Assembly (NCBI GenBank): GCA_934122235.1
Contig: CAKOWE010000014.1
Location: forward strand, 1 to 35,083
Direction: 5' to 3'
Source of the DNA: an uncultured Clostridia bacterium
Lineage (GTDB): Bacteria; Bacillota; Clostridia; TANB77; CAG-508
DNA: 35,083 bases
A program made the position numbers and the translations under genes. Below the pieces are notes generated by a model. It did no database searches. It had not been told where the DNA came from and worked only from the letters and a program-made list of their open reading frames with translations. How positions within the stretch are numbered: position 1 is the stretch's first letter; each line of letters opens with the position of its first letter. Of the stretch, positions 1-6,870 are shown in pieces.

Positions 1-99
1 CTTTATTTTAGAAATAACCTTTTTTATTTTAGTATATAGAATTAGTATTTCTATACTTAATTTTAAAATTGCAATTACCTTGCACTTACTTTCTTTCAT
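1..99 (-). CDS. Start of a leftward gene cut by the window edge, unknown function
   Basis: Only the first 33 codons are visible. The ATG at 99 is preceded by a very good ribosome-binding site (AAAGGAGGAGAG, about 3-8 bases before the start), which is the main reason to call it. The visible peptide begins MKESKCKVIA and is basic and hydrophobic, rich in Ile, Leu and Lys, without an obvious signal peptide or recognisable motif. It follows the terminator of the small gene at 211-357, so it probably has its own promoter, which I could not place convincingly. It could be a small protein or the start of a longer one. No function is assigned. Confidence 0.45.
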   Translation of the reverse strand, partial: MKESKCKVIAILKLSIEILILYTKIKKVISKIK

Positions 100-170
100 A
101 TTCTCTCCTCCTTTCTTTTAATTTAGCCACCTTAATTTAATAAGATAGCTATGTATTCCATTTCTGGCAT

Positions 171-202
171 AAAAAAAAGAACTGACCATTTTTAATCAGT
201 TC
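171..202 (-). terminator. Rho-independent terminator of the 48-codon gene
   Basis: Read leftward, a 7-bp stem (GAACTGA / TCAGTTC) with a 10-base loop is followed at once by eight T residues. It lies 8 bases after the stop codon of the small gene at 211-357. The U-tract is on the leftward transcript, which fixes the strand. Confidence 0.8.
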
Positions 203-210
203 GAATATGT

Positions 211-357
211 TTAATAAATTTTATTTAATTTTAAAATTAGTTCATCAATAGGTTCTGTATATATACCCTGTTTTAATTTATCATTTTTAAATTGTATTAA
301 GGCATTTAAAATTATGTTAGTTTCTATATTCTTAATAGGTAGTTTTATTTTTTTCAT
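211..357 (-). CDS. Small protein of 48 residues, unknown function
   Basis: A 48-codon frame begins MKKIKLPIKN at an ATG (357) preceded by AGAGGGAG about 9 bases upstream, and ends in TAA. It is a complete transcription unit: a TTAACT / 17 bp / TATAAT promoter at 389-417 reads into it, and a stem-loop with a T8 tract (171-202) closes it. The protein is basic, has no membrane segment, and its C-terminal half (around residues 30-45, YTEPIDELILKLNK) looks like an amphipathic helix. I do not recognise a family. The promoter-RBS-ORF-terminator order is the reason for calling such a short gene; it could instead be a regulatory RNA with a leader ORF. Confidence 0.6.
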   Translation of the reverse strand: MKKIKLPIKNIETNIILNALIQFKNDKLKQGIYTEPIDELILKLNKIY

Positions 358-388
358 TATAACCACACTCCCTCTGTTTCTTATCTAT

Positions 389-417
389 ATTATATAGGAA
401 TATGGTTAATAAGTTAA
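389..417 (-). promoter_or_regulatory. Predicted sigma-A promoter of the 48-codon gene
   Basis: On the minus strand TTAACT (412-417) is 17 bases from a consensus TATAAT (389-394). Transcription would begin about 7 bases further left and give a leader of about 25 bases before the ATG at 357. Confidence 0.55.
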
Positions 418-436
418 TTGTGCAATTTAGTAAAAG

Positions 437-563
437 TTTTTCATAACTCCTACACATTTATTTTTTTAACATTTTTCAACAAAAAATATGTTTTAAATGT
501 AAAAAGAGATTTTATTTTTTTCCTTTATTTTCAAGGGTTTAATAGTGTTTTTTCATAACTCCC
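437..563 (-). repeat. Direct repeat carrying RBS plus ATG (GGAGTTATGAAAAA)
   Basis: Two minus-strand copies of GGAGTTATGAAAAA lie near 437-450 and 550-563, about 112 bases apart. Each gives a Shine-Dalgarno sequence, an ATG and a five-codon frame (MKNFY and MKKHY) before TAA. The repeat is exact over 14 bases while the flanks differ, so it may be selected for function rather than left by a recent duplication of the whole segment. Confidence 0.5.
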
Positions 564-633
564 CACTTACCAGTTAATATTCATTTTACTTTCATTACTC
601 ATTTTCTTCACCTTTTTATATAATACTTTCTAT

Positions 634-662
634 ATTTTACCATAAAAGCGAGTGATTTTCAA
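634..662 (-). promoter_or_regulatory. Predicted promoter embedded in the operon terminator
   Basis: On the minus strand TTGAAA (657-662) and TAAAAT (634-639) are separated by exactly 17 bases, each 5 of 6 to consensus. The -35 lies in the loop and spacer side of the stem-loop at 646-676, so termination of the upstream operon and initiation of a new leftward transcript share the same DNA. The transcript would contain the mini-ORFs at about 430-600. Confidence 0.5.
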
Positions 663-676
663 CCAATCACTCGCTT
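646..676 (-). terminator. Terminator of the nucleotide-metabolism operon
   Basis: A perfect 12-bp inverted repeat (AAGCGAGTGATT / AATCACTCGCTT) with a 7-base loop. Read leftward the stem is followed by TTTTATGG, a short U-tract. It is the first strong stem downstream of the last island gene (stop at 825), about 150 bases away, preceded by a weaker hairpin at 693-708. Confidence 0.6.
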
Positions 677-824
677 CTAAACTAATGTCAATTACCATTT
701 TTATGGTATTAGCTGTTCATATTGTACCACTATTTCTTGTACTCGCACTAGCTGCTTTCGTCCACAAATTTGACTTTCTATAATTTAAAATAACTTCTTT
801 ATTTTGAACACATAAAAATTATTA

Positions 825-1160
825 CTAATTATTTTCTAAATAATTTATCCTTTTTCCATGTACTTTAGCATACTCTATTTCTGATTTGGTACTTTCTCCA
901 ATATAACCACCAACATTTATAACAAATATTTCATCTGCCATATCTATTTTTCTTTTATGCATATCATCTAACATTTCTTTAGTTTTCGTTATAGTTTCTT
1001 CATCCATCTTCTCCCATATTTCTTTATCTCCAGAATGATTAAATACACCTACCGAAATAACTATATTACCTTTTAATGTTAAATCTTTTTGTACCTCAAA
1101 AAATTCATCTTTAAATCTAGTAGAACCACATAATGTTATAATTTTATAATTTCCAATCAT
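825..1160 (-). CDS. Nucleoside 2-deoxyribosyltransferase-like / DUF4406-like protein
   Basis: About 111 residues, the last gene of the island operon. The N-terminus has the fold signature ITLCGSTRFKDEF (CGSTRF at about residues 11-16), followed by a central MDEETITKTKEML helix and the C-terminal pattern GGYIGESTKSEIEYAKVHGK. Family knowledge: this pattern occurs in nucleoside 2-deoxyribosyltransferase-like proteins (DUF4406 and relatives), which cleave or exchange the N-glycosidic bond of deoxynucleosides or 5'-monophosphates. The GxxxExxxxEI segment carries the usual acidic residue, but the substrate cannot be read from sequence. I chose the ATG at 1160 (AAGGGA 10 bases upstream) over an in-frame GTG at 1169 that is too close to that ribosome-binding site. 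Its place in a set of nucleotide enzymes supports a role in base or nucleoside handling. Confidence 0.7.
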   Translation of the reverse strand: MIGNYKIITLCGSTRFKDEFFEVQKDLTLKGNIVISVGVFNHSGDKEIWEKMDEETITKTKEMLDDMHKRKIDMADEIFVINVGGYIGESTKSEIEYAKVHGKRINYLENN

Positions 1161-1242
1161 TATTTTCACTTCCCTTAAATATCAATATATTATTTTCATC
1201 TTTTAATAAACTCGTTGTTTAGTAACTTGTAACATTATCGAT

Positions 1243-2073
1243 TTATTTCATTTTTATATTTTGTAAATATTCATATATTCCATTTACGTAAAAATCTAAT
1301 ACTTCATTTCTTAATTCTTCATCTAATATGTCAATATTCATATGAGGAGAATTATCTTCAATTTCTAACAAAATCAATGAATCATCCAATAATCTTAAAA
1401 AGTCTATTCTTTTCATTCCAAATTTTATATCAGATATATCTGCAAATTCTTTAGCTAGCAATATTTCTTCCTCAGTTAAATTTATTAATTTAGGCTCTGG
1501 ATAATCTGGATATTTTGATGGTGTATATTCATAAGCATACATTAATCTATTATTAATAAAATATACTTGAACTTCTGATTTAAATTTCAACTTAGGTTGT
1601 ATCAAAAATTTATCATTGAAATTTTTTGGTAGTTCTTCTTTAGATACAAACTTTTGACATATACCACTTCCAAAAGAATCTTTAACCTTTAATACATAAT
1701 CACTAGAATTCCACTTTAGTGCATCTTCTAAGATATCTGTTGTAGGAATAACTGTCATATTTTTATAATATAAATCTTTTAAATATTCTTTACCTCTTCC
1801 ATCCAAACCAATTAAATTAATTGTTTTTAGACTAGTAACTAATCTTTTTATCAATTCACTGTTTTTCTGTTTATAATAAATTGTATCATTTTCGTTTTCT
1901 ATCCAAGTATCTCTTCTAATAATCAAATCATAATTACTATCTAATTTTTCATCATAATCTATCCACATTATATCAACTTTATTACCATCTTTTTCAAATC
2001 TATCTTTAATTAGAATATCCTCTTTAGATTCTATATTGTTTAAATTTGAAAGTATTAAAATATTATAATTCAT
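1243..2073 (-). CDS. ATP-grasp domain protein, substrate unknown
   Basis: 276 residues with an ATP-grasp layout. After an N-terminal Rossmann-like segment (MNYNILILSN) come the phosphate-binding loop YVLKVKDSFGSG (about residues 127-137), the adenine-side motif FLIQPKL (156-162) and the metal-binding segment LEIEDNSPHMNID (236-248) preceded by KRIDFL (221-226). Family knowledge: ATP-grasp enzymes form carboxylate-amine or -thiol bonds through acyl phosphates; the N of EDNSP fits a magnesium ligand. The N-terminal preATP-grasp part is short, and I cannot assign it to glutathione synthetase, RimK or D-Ala ligase. The RBS GAGGGTAAAATT stands before the ATG. It is the only ligase in an operon otherwise made of hydrolases and transferases, which makes its partner or substrate the main open question of the island. 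Confidence 0.7.
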   Translation of the reverse strand: MNYNILILSNLNNIESKEDILIKDRFEKDGNKVDIMWIDYDEKLDSNYDLIIRRDTWIENENDTIYYKQKNSELIKRLVTSLKTINLIGLDGRGKEYLKDLYYKNMTVIPTTDILEDALKWNSSDYVLKVKDSFGSGICQKFVSKEELPKNFNDKFLIQPKLKFKSEVQVYFINNRLMYAYEYTPSKYPDYPEPKLINLTEEEILLAKEFADISDIKFGMKRIDFLRLLDDSLILLEIEDNSPHMNIDILDEELRNEVLDFYVNGIYEYLQNIKMK

Positions 2074-2110
2074 AATTTTACCCTCGATTCTACTGTTATC
2101 TTTTGTTTTT

Positions 2111-2779
2111 TTATCTTTCTACATTATAATATGGATTTAAAGATTTATAATATTCTCTTGGAGCATTATTTATTTTGTATTTTTCTCCTGGTTTTACTTG
2201 TTTTATTATATCATGTGCTGGCTCTAATTTTGAATCCATATTATCTGCAAAATTTATAATTACTACTTCTAACATTTTAGGTAAAACTAATGCTCCCCAT
2301 TCACTGTATTCATTCATATGGCTTCCTATCATATGAATAACCTGATTTTTAAATTGTTCGTCTATTTCATATTCTTTTAAATAATTTTCTACAATATGAG
2401 TGCCTTCATACGAATGGCCTAATAACGCCATACTGTTTCCATAAATAGGATTATAATTTTTATCTTCACTAAAATCACAAAAATCATTTGTTTTACCTAT
2501 ATCATGTACTAATGCCCCAAATATTATTAAATCCATATCTACTGCCAAATTTGGGTATACATTACATATTGATATTGCACTTTTAGTAACGCTGTACATA
2601 TGAAATAATAAACCACCTTTATAATAATGATGATTTCCTGGTGTTGACGGTTTATTTATTAACCTATCTTTGTAATCCGTATATATTCTATTAGCAACTT
2701 CTTTTAGTATCGGATTTTTTATTCTACCTGCATATTCCAAACATTCTTGATATACTTTTTCTAATTCTTCATTTTTCAT
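2111..2779 (-). CDS. HD-domain phosphohydrolase, YhaM-type HD without OB fold
   Basis: 222 residues. The HD metal-binding set is complete: H60 (LLFHMYS), H92-D93 (ALVHDIGK), H122 (LLGHSYEG), H154 (IGSHMNEYSEWG) and D179 (FADNMDSK). The order and the phrases LLGHS, SEWG and DNMDSK resemble the HD domain of the 3'-5' exoribonuclease YhaM/CbfA. The N-terminal OB-fold of that family is absent, so it is an HD-only relative of about two thirds the normal length. It may hydrolyse a small nucleotide rather than RNA (inference). It lies 17 bases after the stop of the SpoT-like HD gene and is clearly co-transcribed with it. Confidence 0.7.
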   Translation of the reverse strand: MKNEELEKVYQECLEYAGRIKNPILKEVANRIYTDYKDRLINKPSTPGNHHYYKGGLLFHMYSVTKSAISICNVYPNLAVDMDLIIFGALVHDIGKTNDFCDFSEDKNYNPIYGNSMALLGHSYEGTHIVENYLKEYEIDEQFKNQVIHMIGSHMNEYSEWGALVLPKMLEVVIINFADNMDSKLEPAHDIIKQVKPGEKYKINNAPREYYKSLNPYYNVER

Positions 2780-2796
2780 AATAATTTTTTCTCCCT

Positions 2797-3228
2797 TTAT
2801 AAATTCTTTTTAAGTAATTCCAATGCTTTTTTATATTTATTTATTCTTTCTATATCTTTTTGAGTAATACATTCTAATCTTGTTTCATCTGAATTATGAG
2901 TAAGATCTGCTATTTTTACTTTTCTAGCGACATTATTCTTCTTTAAATTTTCTACATAAGTCATATAGTCTATATTTTTATCATGTGTTAACAATTTTAA
3001 TATTTCAATTACTTCTTTAGGAAAATCTTTTTCAAGCATTTCGAATGTAATATTTGTGTCTTCAACAACATCATGTAAAAGAGCCACTATGCATTCTACT
3101 TCTGTATCCATTTGTTCTGCCAAATGGATAGGATGATAAATATATGGAATTCCCGCTTTATCTATTTGATTCGCATGAGCGTTATAAGCTACAATCATTG
3201 CCTTTCTCGTTAGATTTGTATTAACCAC
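2797..3228 (-). CDS. Small HD hydrolase, SpoT/MESH1-like
   Basis: 143 residues, begun at GTG with AAGG 8 bases upstream. It matches the stand-alone (p)ppGpp hydrolase pattern: YIYHPIHLA (H32), ALLHDVVEDT (H52-D53 and the E56-D57 pair typical of the hydrolase), and KIADLTHN (D108, N112). Family knowledge: small alarmone hydrolases and MESH1 remove the 3'-pyrophosphate from ppGpp, and MESH1 also acts on NADPH. No synthetase, TGS or ACT domain is present, so it would be hydrolase only. The window also has no matching small synthetase, which argues for a nucleotide substrate other than a partner-made alarmone, but this is inference. Confidence 0.75.
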   Translation of the reverse strand: MVNTNLTRKAMIVAYNAHANQIDKAGIPYIYHPIHLAEQMDTEVECIVALLHDVVEDTNITFEMLEKDFPKEVIEILKLLTHDKNIDYMTYVENLKKNNVARKVKIADLTHNSDETRLECITQKDIERINKYKKALELLKKNL

Positions 3229-3258
3229 TAGAATTACCTTCTTTCTTTAAAATACTCA

Positions 3259-4284
3259 TTATATATTAAAATCTAAATACACATAATTTGACATATCATA
3301 AGATAAATTTTTATCAATCATATTTTTAGCTTCTTTAGAAATTGATGATATTCTTCTTTTCTCTACTAAAGGATCAATGTATCTAACTTTAGCATCATGA
3401 TGTACATAATATACACCTTCTGGCTTTTGCTTAGAAATTTTTATTTTTTTAGCTTTTTCCCATATACAAAATGCATTATTGTATTTTGAATTTTTAATAA
3501 TATTAATTATATCTGTTTCTTTCATACAATACAAATCTTTTTTAGTTATTATTTTTTCCTCACTTAGTTTTTTAATAATATCTGCTAATAGTTGCATAGA
3601 ATATCTTGTTCTATCCTCTCTATATATTACTGACAATTTACTAGTAATTTTTACAAATTCACACGCTATACTTTCTGTCTTAAACGATAATTCTGACATA
3701 TTGTTTTCGTTTTTATCAACATATATATCATCATATATCATTTTTATTTTATCTAGATTACATAATTTATAAGTTAACAATGCATTAGATAAAGAATATT
3801 CTAATCTATCAGCCGATAAATTTGGCGTATCATTATCTGCTATTGGATACAAATGATAATTATTAACTTCTTCTAATTTTATATTATCTCTTTCTAGATA
3901 TTTCATAATTTCAAATGAATTTTCTATTATTTCTGTTGTTAAATCTTCTGTAGATTCTTGCGTCATATAATCTCCATTTAAAAAGTCAACACAATGTTTA
4001 AATACCGGAGTTGCAATGTCATGAAATAATCCTGACAATGTTTGCTTCTTGTCATGAGTAAAATGCCAAACTATTAAAGCAACTGCTATAGAATGGTCTA
4101 AGCTTGAAAAGAAAAATTTACTCTCAAACAAATCTGAATATATTGTGCCACATGTCATACTTATATATTGTTGTTTCAATAGTTCTTTTGTGTTTATATA
4201 ATCATTTAACCATATTGGAAAATCTGGCTCCAATATACTAAAATATGTTTTTATTTTTTGATCTATAGTTTCTACATAATTCAT
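3259..4284 (-). CDS. HD-domain phosphohydrolase, dNTPase-like
   Basis: 341 residues. HD ligands are seen at H64 (SLDHSIAVA), H88-D89 (GLFHDIATPVFKH) and D159 (LSADRLEYSL). The second half, with YREDRTRYSMQLLADI near 220-235 and KVRYIDPLV near 300-310, is conserved-looking but not assignable. The DHS...HD...AD spacing and the ADRLEY segment recall the broad dGTPase/SAMHD1-like HD group, in which the enzyme removes triphosphate or phosphate from dNTPs; here that is a family-level guess. It sits between the desulfurase-like gene and the SpoT-like hydrolase with gaps of about 30 bases. It is the longest of the three HD proteins and unlike the other two outside the motif, so they are not recent duplicates. 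Confidence 0.65.
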   Translation of the reverse strand: MNYVETIDQKIKTYFSILEPDFPIWLNDYINTKELLKQQYISMTCGTIYSDLFESKFFFSSLDHSIAVALIVWHFTHDKKQTLSGLFHDIATPVFKHCVDFLNGDYMTQESTEDLTTEIIENSFEIMKYLERDNIKLEEVNNYHLYPIADNDTPNLSADRLEYSLSNALLTYKLCNLDKIKMIYDDIYVDKNENNMSELSFKTESIACEFVKITSKLSVIYREDRTRYSMQLLADIIKKLSEEKIITKKDLYCMKETDIINIIKNSKYNNAFCIWEKAKKIKISKQKPEGVYYVHHDAKVRYIDPLVEKRRISSISKEAKNMIDKNLSYDMSNYVYLDFNI

Positions 4285-4318
4285 ATTGATGCTCCCTCTT
4301 ATTTATACTTGAAAAATG

Positions 4319-4753
4319 TTACATATTCATGAACTCGCTTATATCAACAACCTCTATTCCATTATCTAATAATAATTGTGCTAAAATTCCATTTCCATTA
4401 ACTAACTTGCCCTGAAAATTGCCATCATATATCTTTCCTATCCCGCACGATGGACTCCTTGATTGAAGAACCGCTTTTTTTATGTCTAATTCTTTTACCA
4501 GCTTCAATACCTGATTTGCACCTTTTTCGAACTCTATAGTTACATCATTTCCTCGGTTATTTATAACATGTTTTTTTCCGTTTATTTCTTTTATTTCTGA
4601 AGGTTCTCTTGGAGTTGTCAATCCTCCAATTTGCTCTGGGCAAACAAAAATAGCCTCTCCACTTTTCAATAATTCCATTGTTTTTTCATTATAATTGTTT
4701 TCTCCATTGTACTTACAGTTTACTCCTACTAAACAAGCACTTATTAAAATCAT
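4319..4753 (-). CDS. DUF523 / TudS-like desulfurase
   Basis: 144 residues, full length for DUF523. Signature elements are ISACLVGVNCKYNG (C7, C13), VCPEQIGGLTTPREP (C38) and SRSPSCGIGKIYDG (C103). Family knowledge: the characterised DUF523 member TudS is a [4Fe-4S] enzyme that converts 2-thiouracil to uracil using three conserved cysteines; C7, C38 and C103 are the natural candidates here. The gene starts 17 bases after the nucleoside-hydrolase stop and runs with the other nucleotide genes. A thio-nucleobase detoxifier beside a nucleoside hydrolase and a deoxyribosyltransferase-like protein makes chemical sense. The substrate has not been shown for this subgroup. Confidence 0.8.
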   Translation of the reverse strand: MILISACLVGVNCKYNGENNYNEKTMELLKSGEAIFVCPEQIGGLTTPREPSEIKEINGKKHVINNRGNDVTIEFEKGANQVLKLVKELDIKKAVLQSRSPSCGIGKIYDGNFQGKLVNGNGILAQLLLDNGIEVVDISEFMNM

Positions 4754-4770
4754 TATAACAATCCTCTCAT

Positions 4771-5353
4771 TTATATTTTATCATTTAATCTCTTAAATAA
4801 GTCTTCATATACTTTAGCTCTATCTATTTTGGTTACAAATGTAATTTTATGTTTGTTATCAGTTAATTGATATGAAGTATCTTCATTTATTTGTGGACAC
4901 AAAATTTCTTTAGTTTCAAACCACTCCTTATGTAATATATATGCAACAACTGCTATATCCCATATAATCCTTGTGTCTTCGGGTTCATGATATTCATCAT
5001 TATAAAATCTTTGGACTAAATAATTATTTAAATTATTATTCTTTAAACCATTCTTTAGAGTATTTATATCCATATATAATATTGAGGCTACACTTTTGCA
5101 AGGAATAACTGTTAATTTAACATTAGAATCAAAAACAATTTTTACAGCTTCAACATCTTGTCTAAAATTATATTCCATATTATTTTTACAATTTAAATCA
5201 TTACCACCTAACCAAACAACTTCAATTTTATTAATTATTTTAGGTTCTATTTTTATTGCTTGTGCAATATTAGTAATAGCTCCAATCGCCATAATATATG
5301 TTTTCTCATTTTTTAGTACCGTTTCTATTATTCTATTAACTGCTTCGTTTCTT
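4771..5353 (-). pseudogene. Nucleoside hydrolase, C-terminal half (separated by a frameshift)
   Basis: This frame continues the protein that begins at 6199 but is shifted by one base. From about 5353 it reads ERNEAVNRIIETVLKN and then KTYIMAIGAITNIAQA without a stop. Nucleoside-hydrolase features are the GAITNIAQA loop, VWLGGN, EYNFRQDVEAVKI (the ExNxxxD element that binds ribose) and a late WDIAVVAY. An ATG at 5292 gives a 173-residue frame, but it falls inside the conserved TNIAQA region and has no good ribosome-binding site, so it is not a true start. Removing one T from TTTT at the junction restores one protein of about 475 residues. Either a real mutation or a homopolymer sequencing error explains this. 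Confidence 0.75.
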
Positions 5354-6199
5354 TCAAAATATCCGATTATGTATATAATCTAGCGCTCCTCTAAAAACCT
5401 TATTGGTTGTATCAAAATTCAGCCATTTGCATAATTTTAATATTTCATTATAACTTAAGTCTTGTCCTTCTTTTACTGTAACCACTCTATTGGTTTTATG
5501 TGAATATGGTGCTACAGTAATTGCTTCTATGTTAATTTTTTCTTGCGATTTAATTAAATATGATAAAGCAAATTCATCATCACATTCATTAGCCGTATCT
5601 GTGTCTAAAATAACATTAATCCTATTATCGCTTACATATTCATAAACTTCTTTCCAACTATTAACTCTTTTAAAATTTTTTTCTTTTCTATTATACTTCG
5701 TATCGAATAATAACACTTTTATATTCACATTTGAGCATTCCGCACAAACACTAACAGAATCATCTATCATTATCTCTACATTATTAGCTAAACAAATCTC
5801 TGCTTTTTCATGATGCTCATAAGCATTTGTTAAAACTAATTTATCATATACAACATTATTTTTATTTAACCACTCTTTAGTCATATTGTACGGATCTGTA
5901 TACTCTCCATTATTTCTACCAGATATTATAAAAATTTTATTTCCTTCTTTTCTTAGTTTATTTATATATTTTGATGCATTAGATATAAGTTTTAAATTTT
6001 TAGCAATTCTTTCAATATTATTTATATAAAAATTTTTTTCTTCTGCATCTGTCCAATCAAACATTCCCTTTCGTATATAATCTGCATTTTGGTTCACTAC
6101 ACCTGAATTTCTTAACTTTTTATCATGCATTTTATATTCTTTATATAATTCTTCATCAAAATTTGAAATAACATTATCTATATCTATTCCTATGTTCAT
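5354..6199 (-). CDS. 5'(3')-deoxyribonucleotidase-like HAD domain fused to nucleoside hydrolase N-terminus; interrupted
   Basis: Residues 1-188 are a HAD phosphatase of the NT5C/deoxyribonucleotidase kind: motif I IDIDNV (D6, D8), motif II IISGR (S93), motif III HEKAEIC (K132) and motif IV IMIDDS (D146, D147). From residue 193 a nucleoside hydrolase begins, with ILDTDTANECDDEF, the DxDxxxxxDD calcium-binding signature (D199, D201, D207, D208). The frame stops at TGA after HNRIF, and the rest of the hydrolase continues one base away (4771-5353). The intact protein would dephosphorylate a nucleoside monophosphate and then split base from sugar, two consecutive steps in one chain (inference from families). 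RBS is weak (AGGAGAT before ATG). Gap to the RdgB-like gene is 17 bases. Confidence 0.75.
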   Translation of the reverse strand: MNIGIDIDNVISNFDEELYKEYKMHDKKLRNSGVVNQNADYIRKGMFDWTDAEEKNFYINNIERIAKNLKLISNASKYINKLRKEGNKIFIISGRNNGEYTDPYNMTKEWLNKNNVVYDKLVLTNAYEHHEKAEICLANNVEIMIDDSVSVCAECSNVNIKVLLFDTKYNRKEKNFKRVNSWKEVYEYVSDNRINVILDTDTANECDDEFALSYLIKSQEKINIEAITVAPYSHKTNRVVTVKEGQDLSYNEILKLCKWLNFDTTNKVFRGALDYIHNRIF

Positions 6200-6216
6200 A
6201 AAATCTCCTATATTCT

Positions 6217-6834
6217 TTATTCAACTACATCATCATACACATTTTTTGTTATAAATTCAATAACATTTTCTTCATTTTCTTGAATTAATAACTTGTCCTC
6301 TTCCGTTATATCTGTAAAATACTTATTTAATTTTTTATTAATTGATATTGTATTTAAAGGATATCCTACATTAATTACTTTTGAAGGAGTATCTACTAAA
6401 TAAAAATCACTTTTACTCCACGAATATGTAAATTCTCCTTTGTTAGTTATTATTGCCATTCCATATACCCACCTTGCAGTTATTTTTCCATTAGTTCCAT
6501 ATTCCTTAGCTAAATTTGAATAATATTTAATCATCTCTTCATCTGATAATCTTTTTCCATTAACCCTTCTCACAAACATTCCTGGTTGCTTAGAATCTGG
6601 TACATTTTCTAAATATAAATTATCATCTATAGCAAAAGTTACCATACCTGTTTTCTTGTAATAAGCTCTTGCTTTAATTAACGAATTTTCTATTGCGTTT
6701 TTTCCATTTTCCTCTATATTCAAATTACTATTCATATCTAATAAGGATATTACCTCTATTCCTTTTTGTAATAATGCTTGAGCAAATCTTTTAACCTTTG
6801 CCTGATTACTTGTTGCAAACAATATTTGCTTCAT
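6217..6834 (-). CDS. RdgB/HAM1-like non-canonical NTP pyrophosphatase
   Basis: 205 residues, first gene of the island operon. HAM1 features: ILFATSNQAKVKRF (the SNxxK phosphate-binding segment), EENGKNAIENSLIKARAYY (normally ExGxTFxENAxxKA), FAIDDNLYLENV replacing the usual ADDSGLEV (D70, D71), and PGMFVRRVNG for PGxxSARYaG. Family knowledge: these enzymes release pyrophosphate from (d)ITP, XTP and other abnormal purine triphosphates. The acidic residue after the first K and the SGL of the classical motif are changed, so this is a divergent member and may prefer another nucleotide. The RBS is GAGAGGTAG, 5 bases from the ATG. A promoter at 6871-6899 reads into it. Confidence 0.75.
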   Translation of the reverse strand: MKQILFATSNQAKVKRFAQALLQKGIEVISLLDMNSNLNIEENGKNAIENSLIKARAYYKKTGMVTFAIDDNLYLENVPDSKQPGMFVRRVNGKRLSDEEMIKYYSNLAKEYGTNGKITARWVYGMAIITNKGEFTYSWSKSDFYLVDTPSKVINVGYPLNTISINKKLNKYFTDITEEDKLLIQENEENVIEFITKNVYDDVVE

Positions 6835-6870
6835 AAACTACCTCTCATTCATTTATTTTTTAAGTTTCAT

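Larger units (their letters stand above)
358..824. other. 467-bp region without a conventional gene; mini-ORFs, promoters and stem-loops
   Basis: No frame of normal length is supported. On the minus strand the stretch holds the 3' stem-loops of the nucleotide operon (646-676 and a smaller TACCAT/ATGGTA hairpin at 693-708), a good promoter inside the first of these (634-662), and three ribosome-binding sites each followed by a tiny frame: 11 codons (MSNESKMNINW) and two of 5 codons (MKKHY, MKNFY). It also contains an imperfect hairpin near 468-493 and the promoter at 389-417. Bases 715-776 are visibly richer in G and C than their surroundings, but no intact gene or RNA family is recognised there. 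Confidence 0.5.

Noticed and set aside
5096..5383. Rightward frame with hydrophobic residues across the frameshift in the nucleoside hydrolase
   Set aside because: It is the antisense of a conserved enzyme and has no ribosome-binding site or promoter.
5354..5400. TGA read as tryptophan (alternative genetic code) to explain the broken fusion protein
   Set aside because: rbfA and agrA end in TGA at their normal lengths, and reading TGA through would not return to the hydrolase frame.
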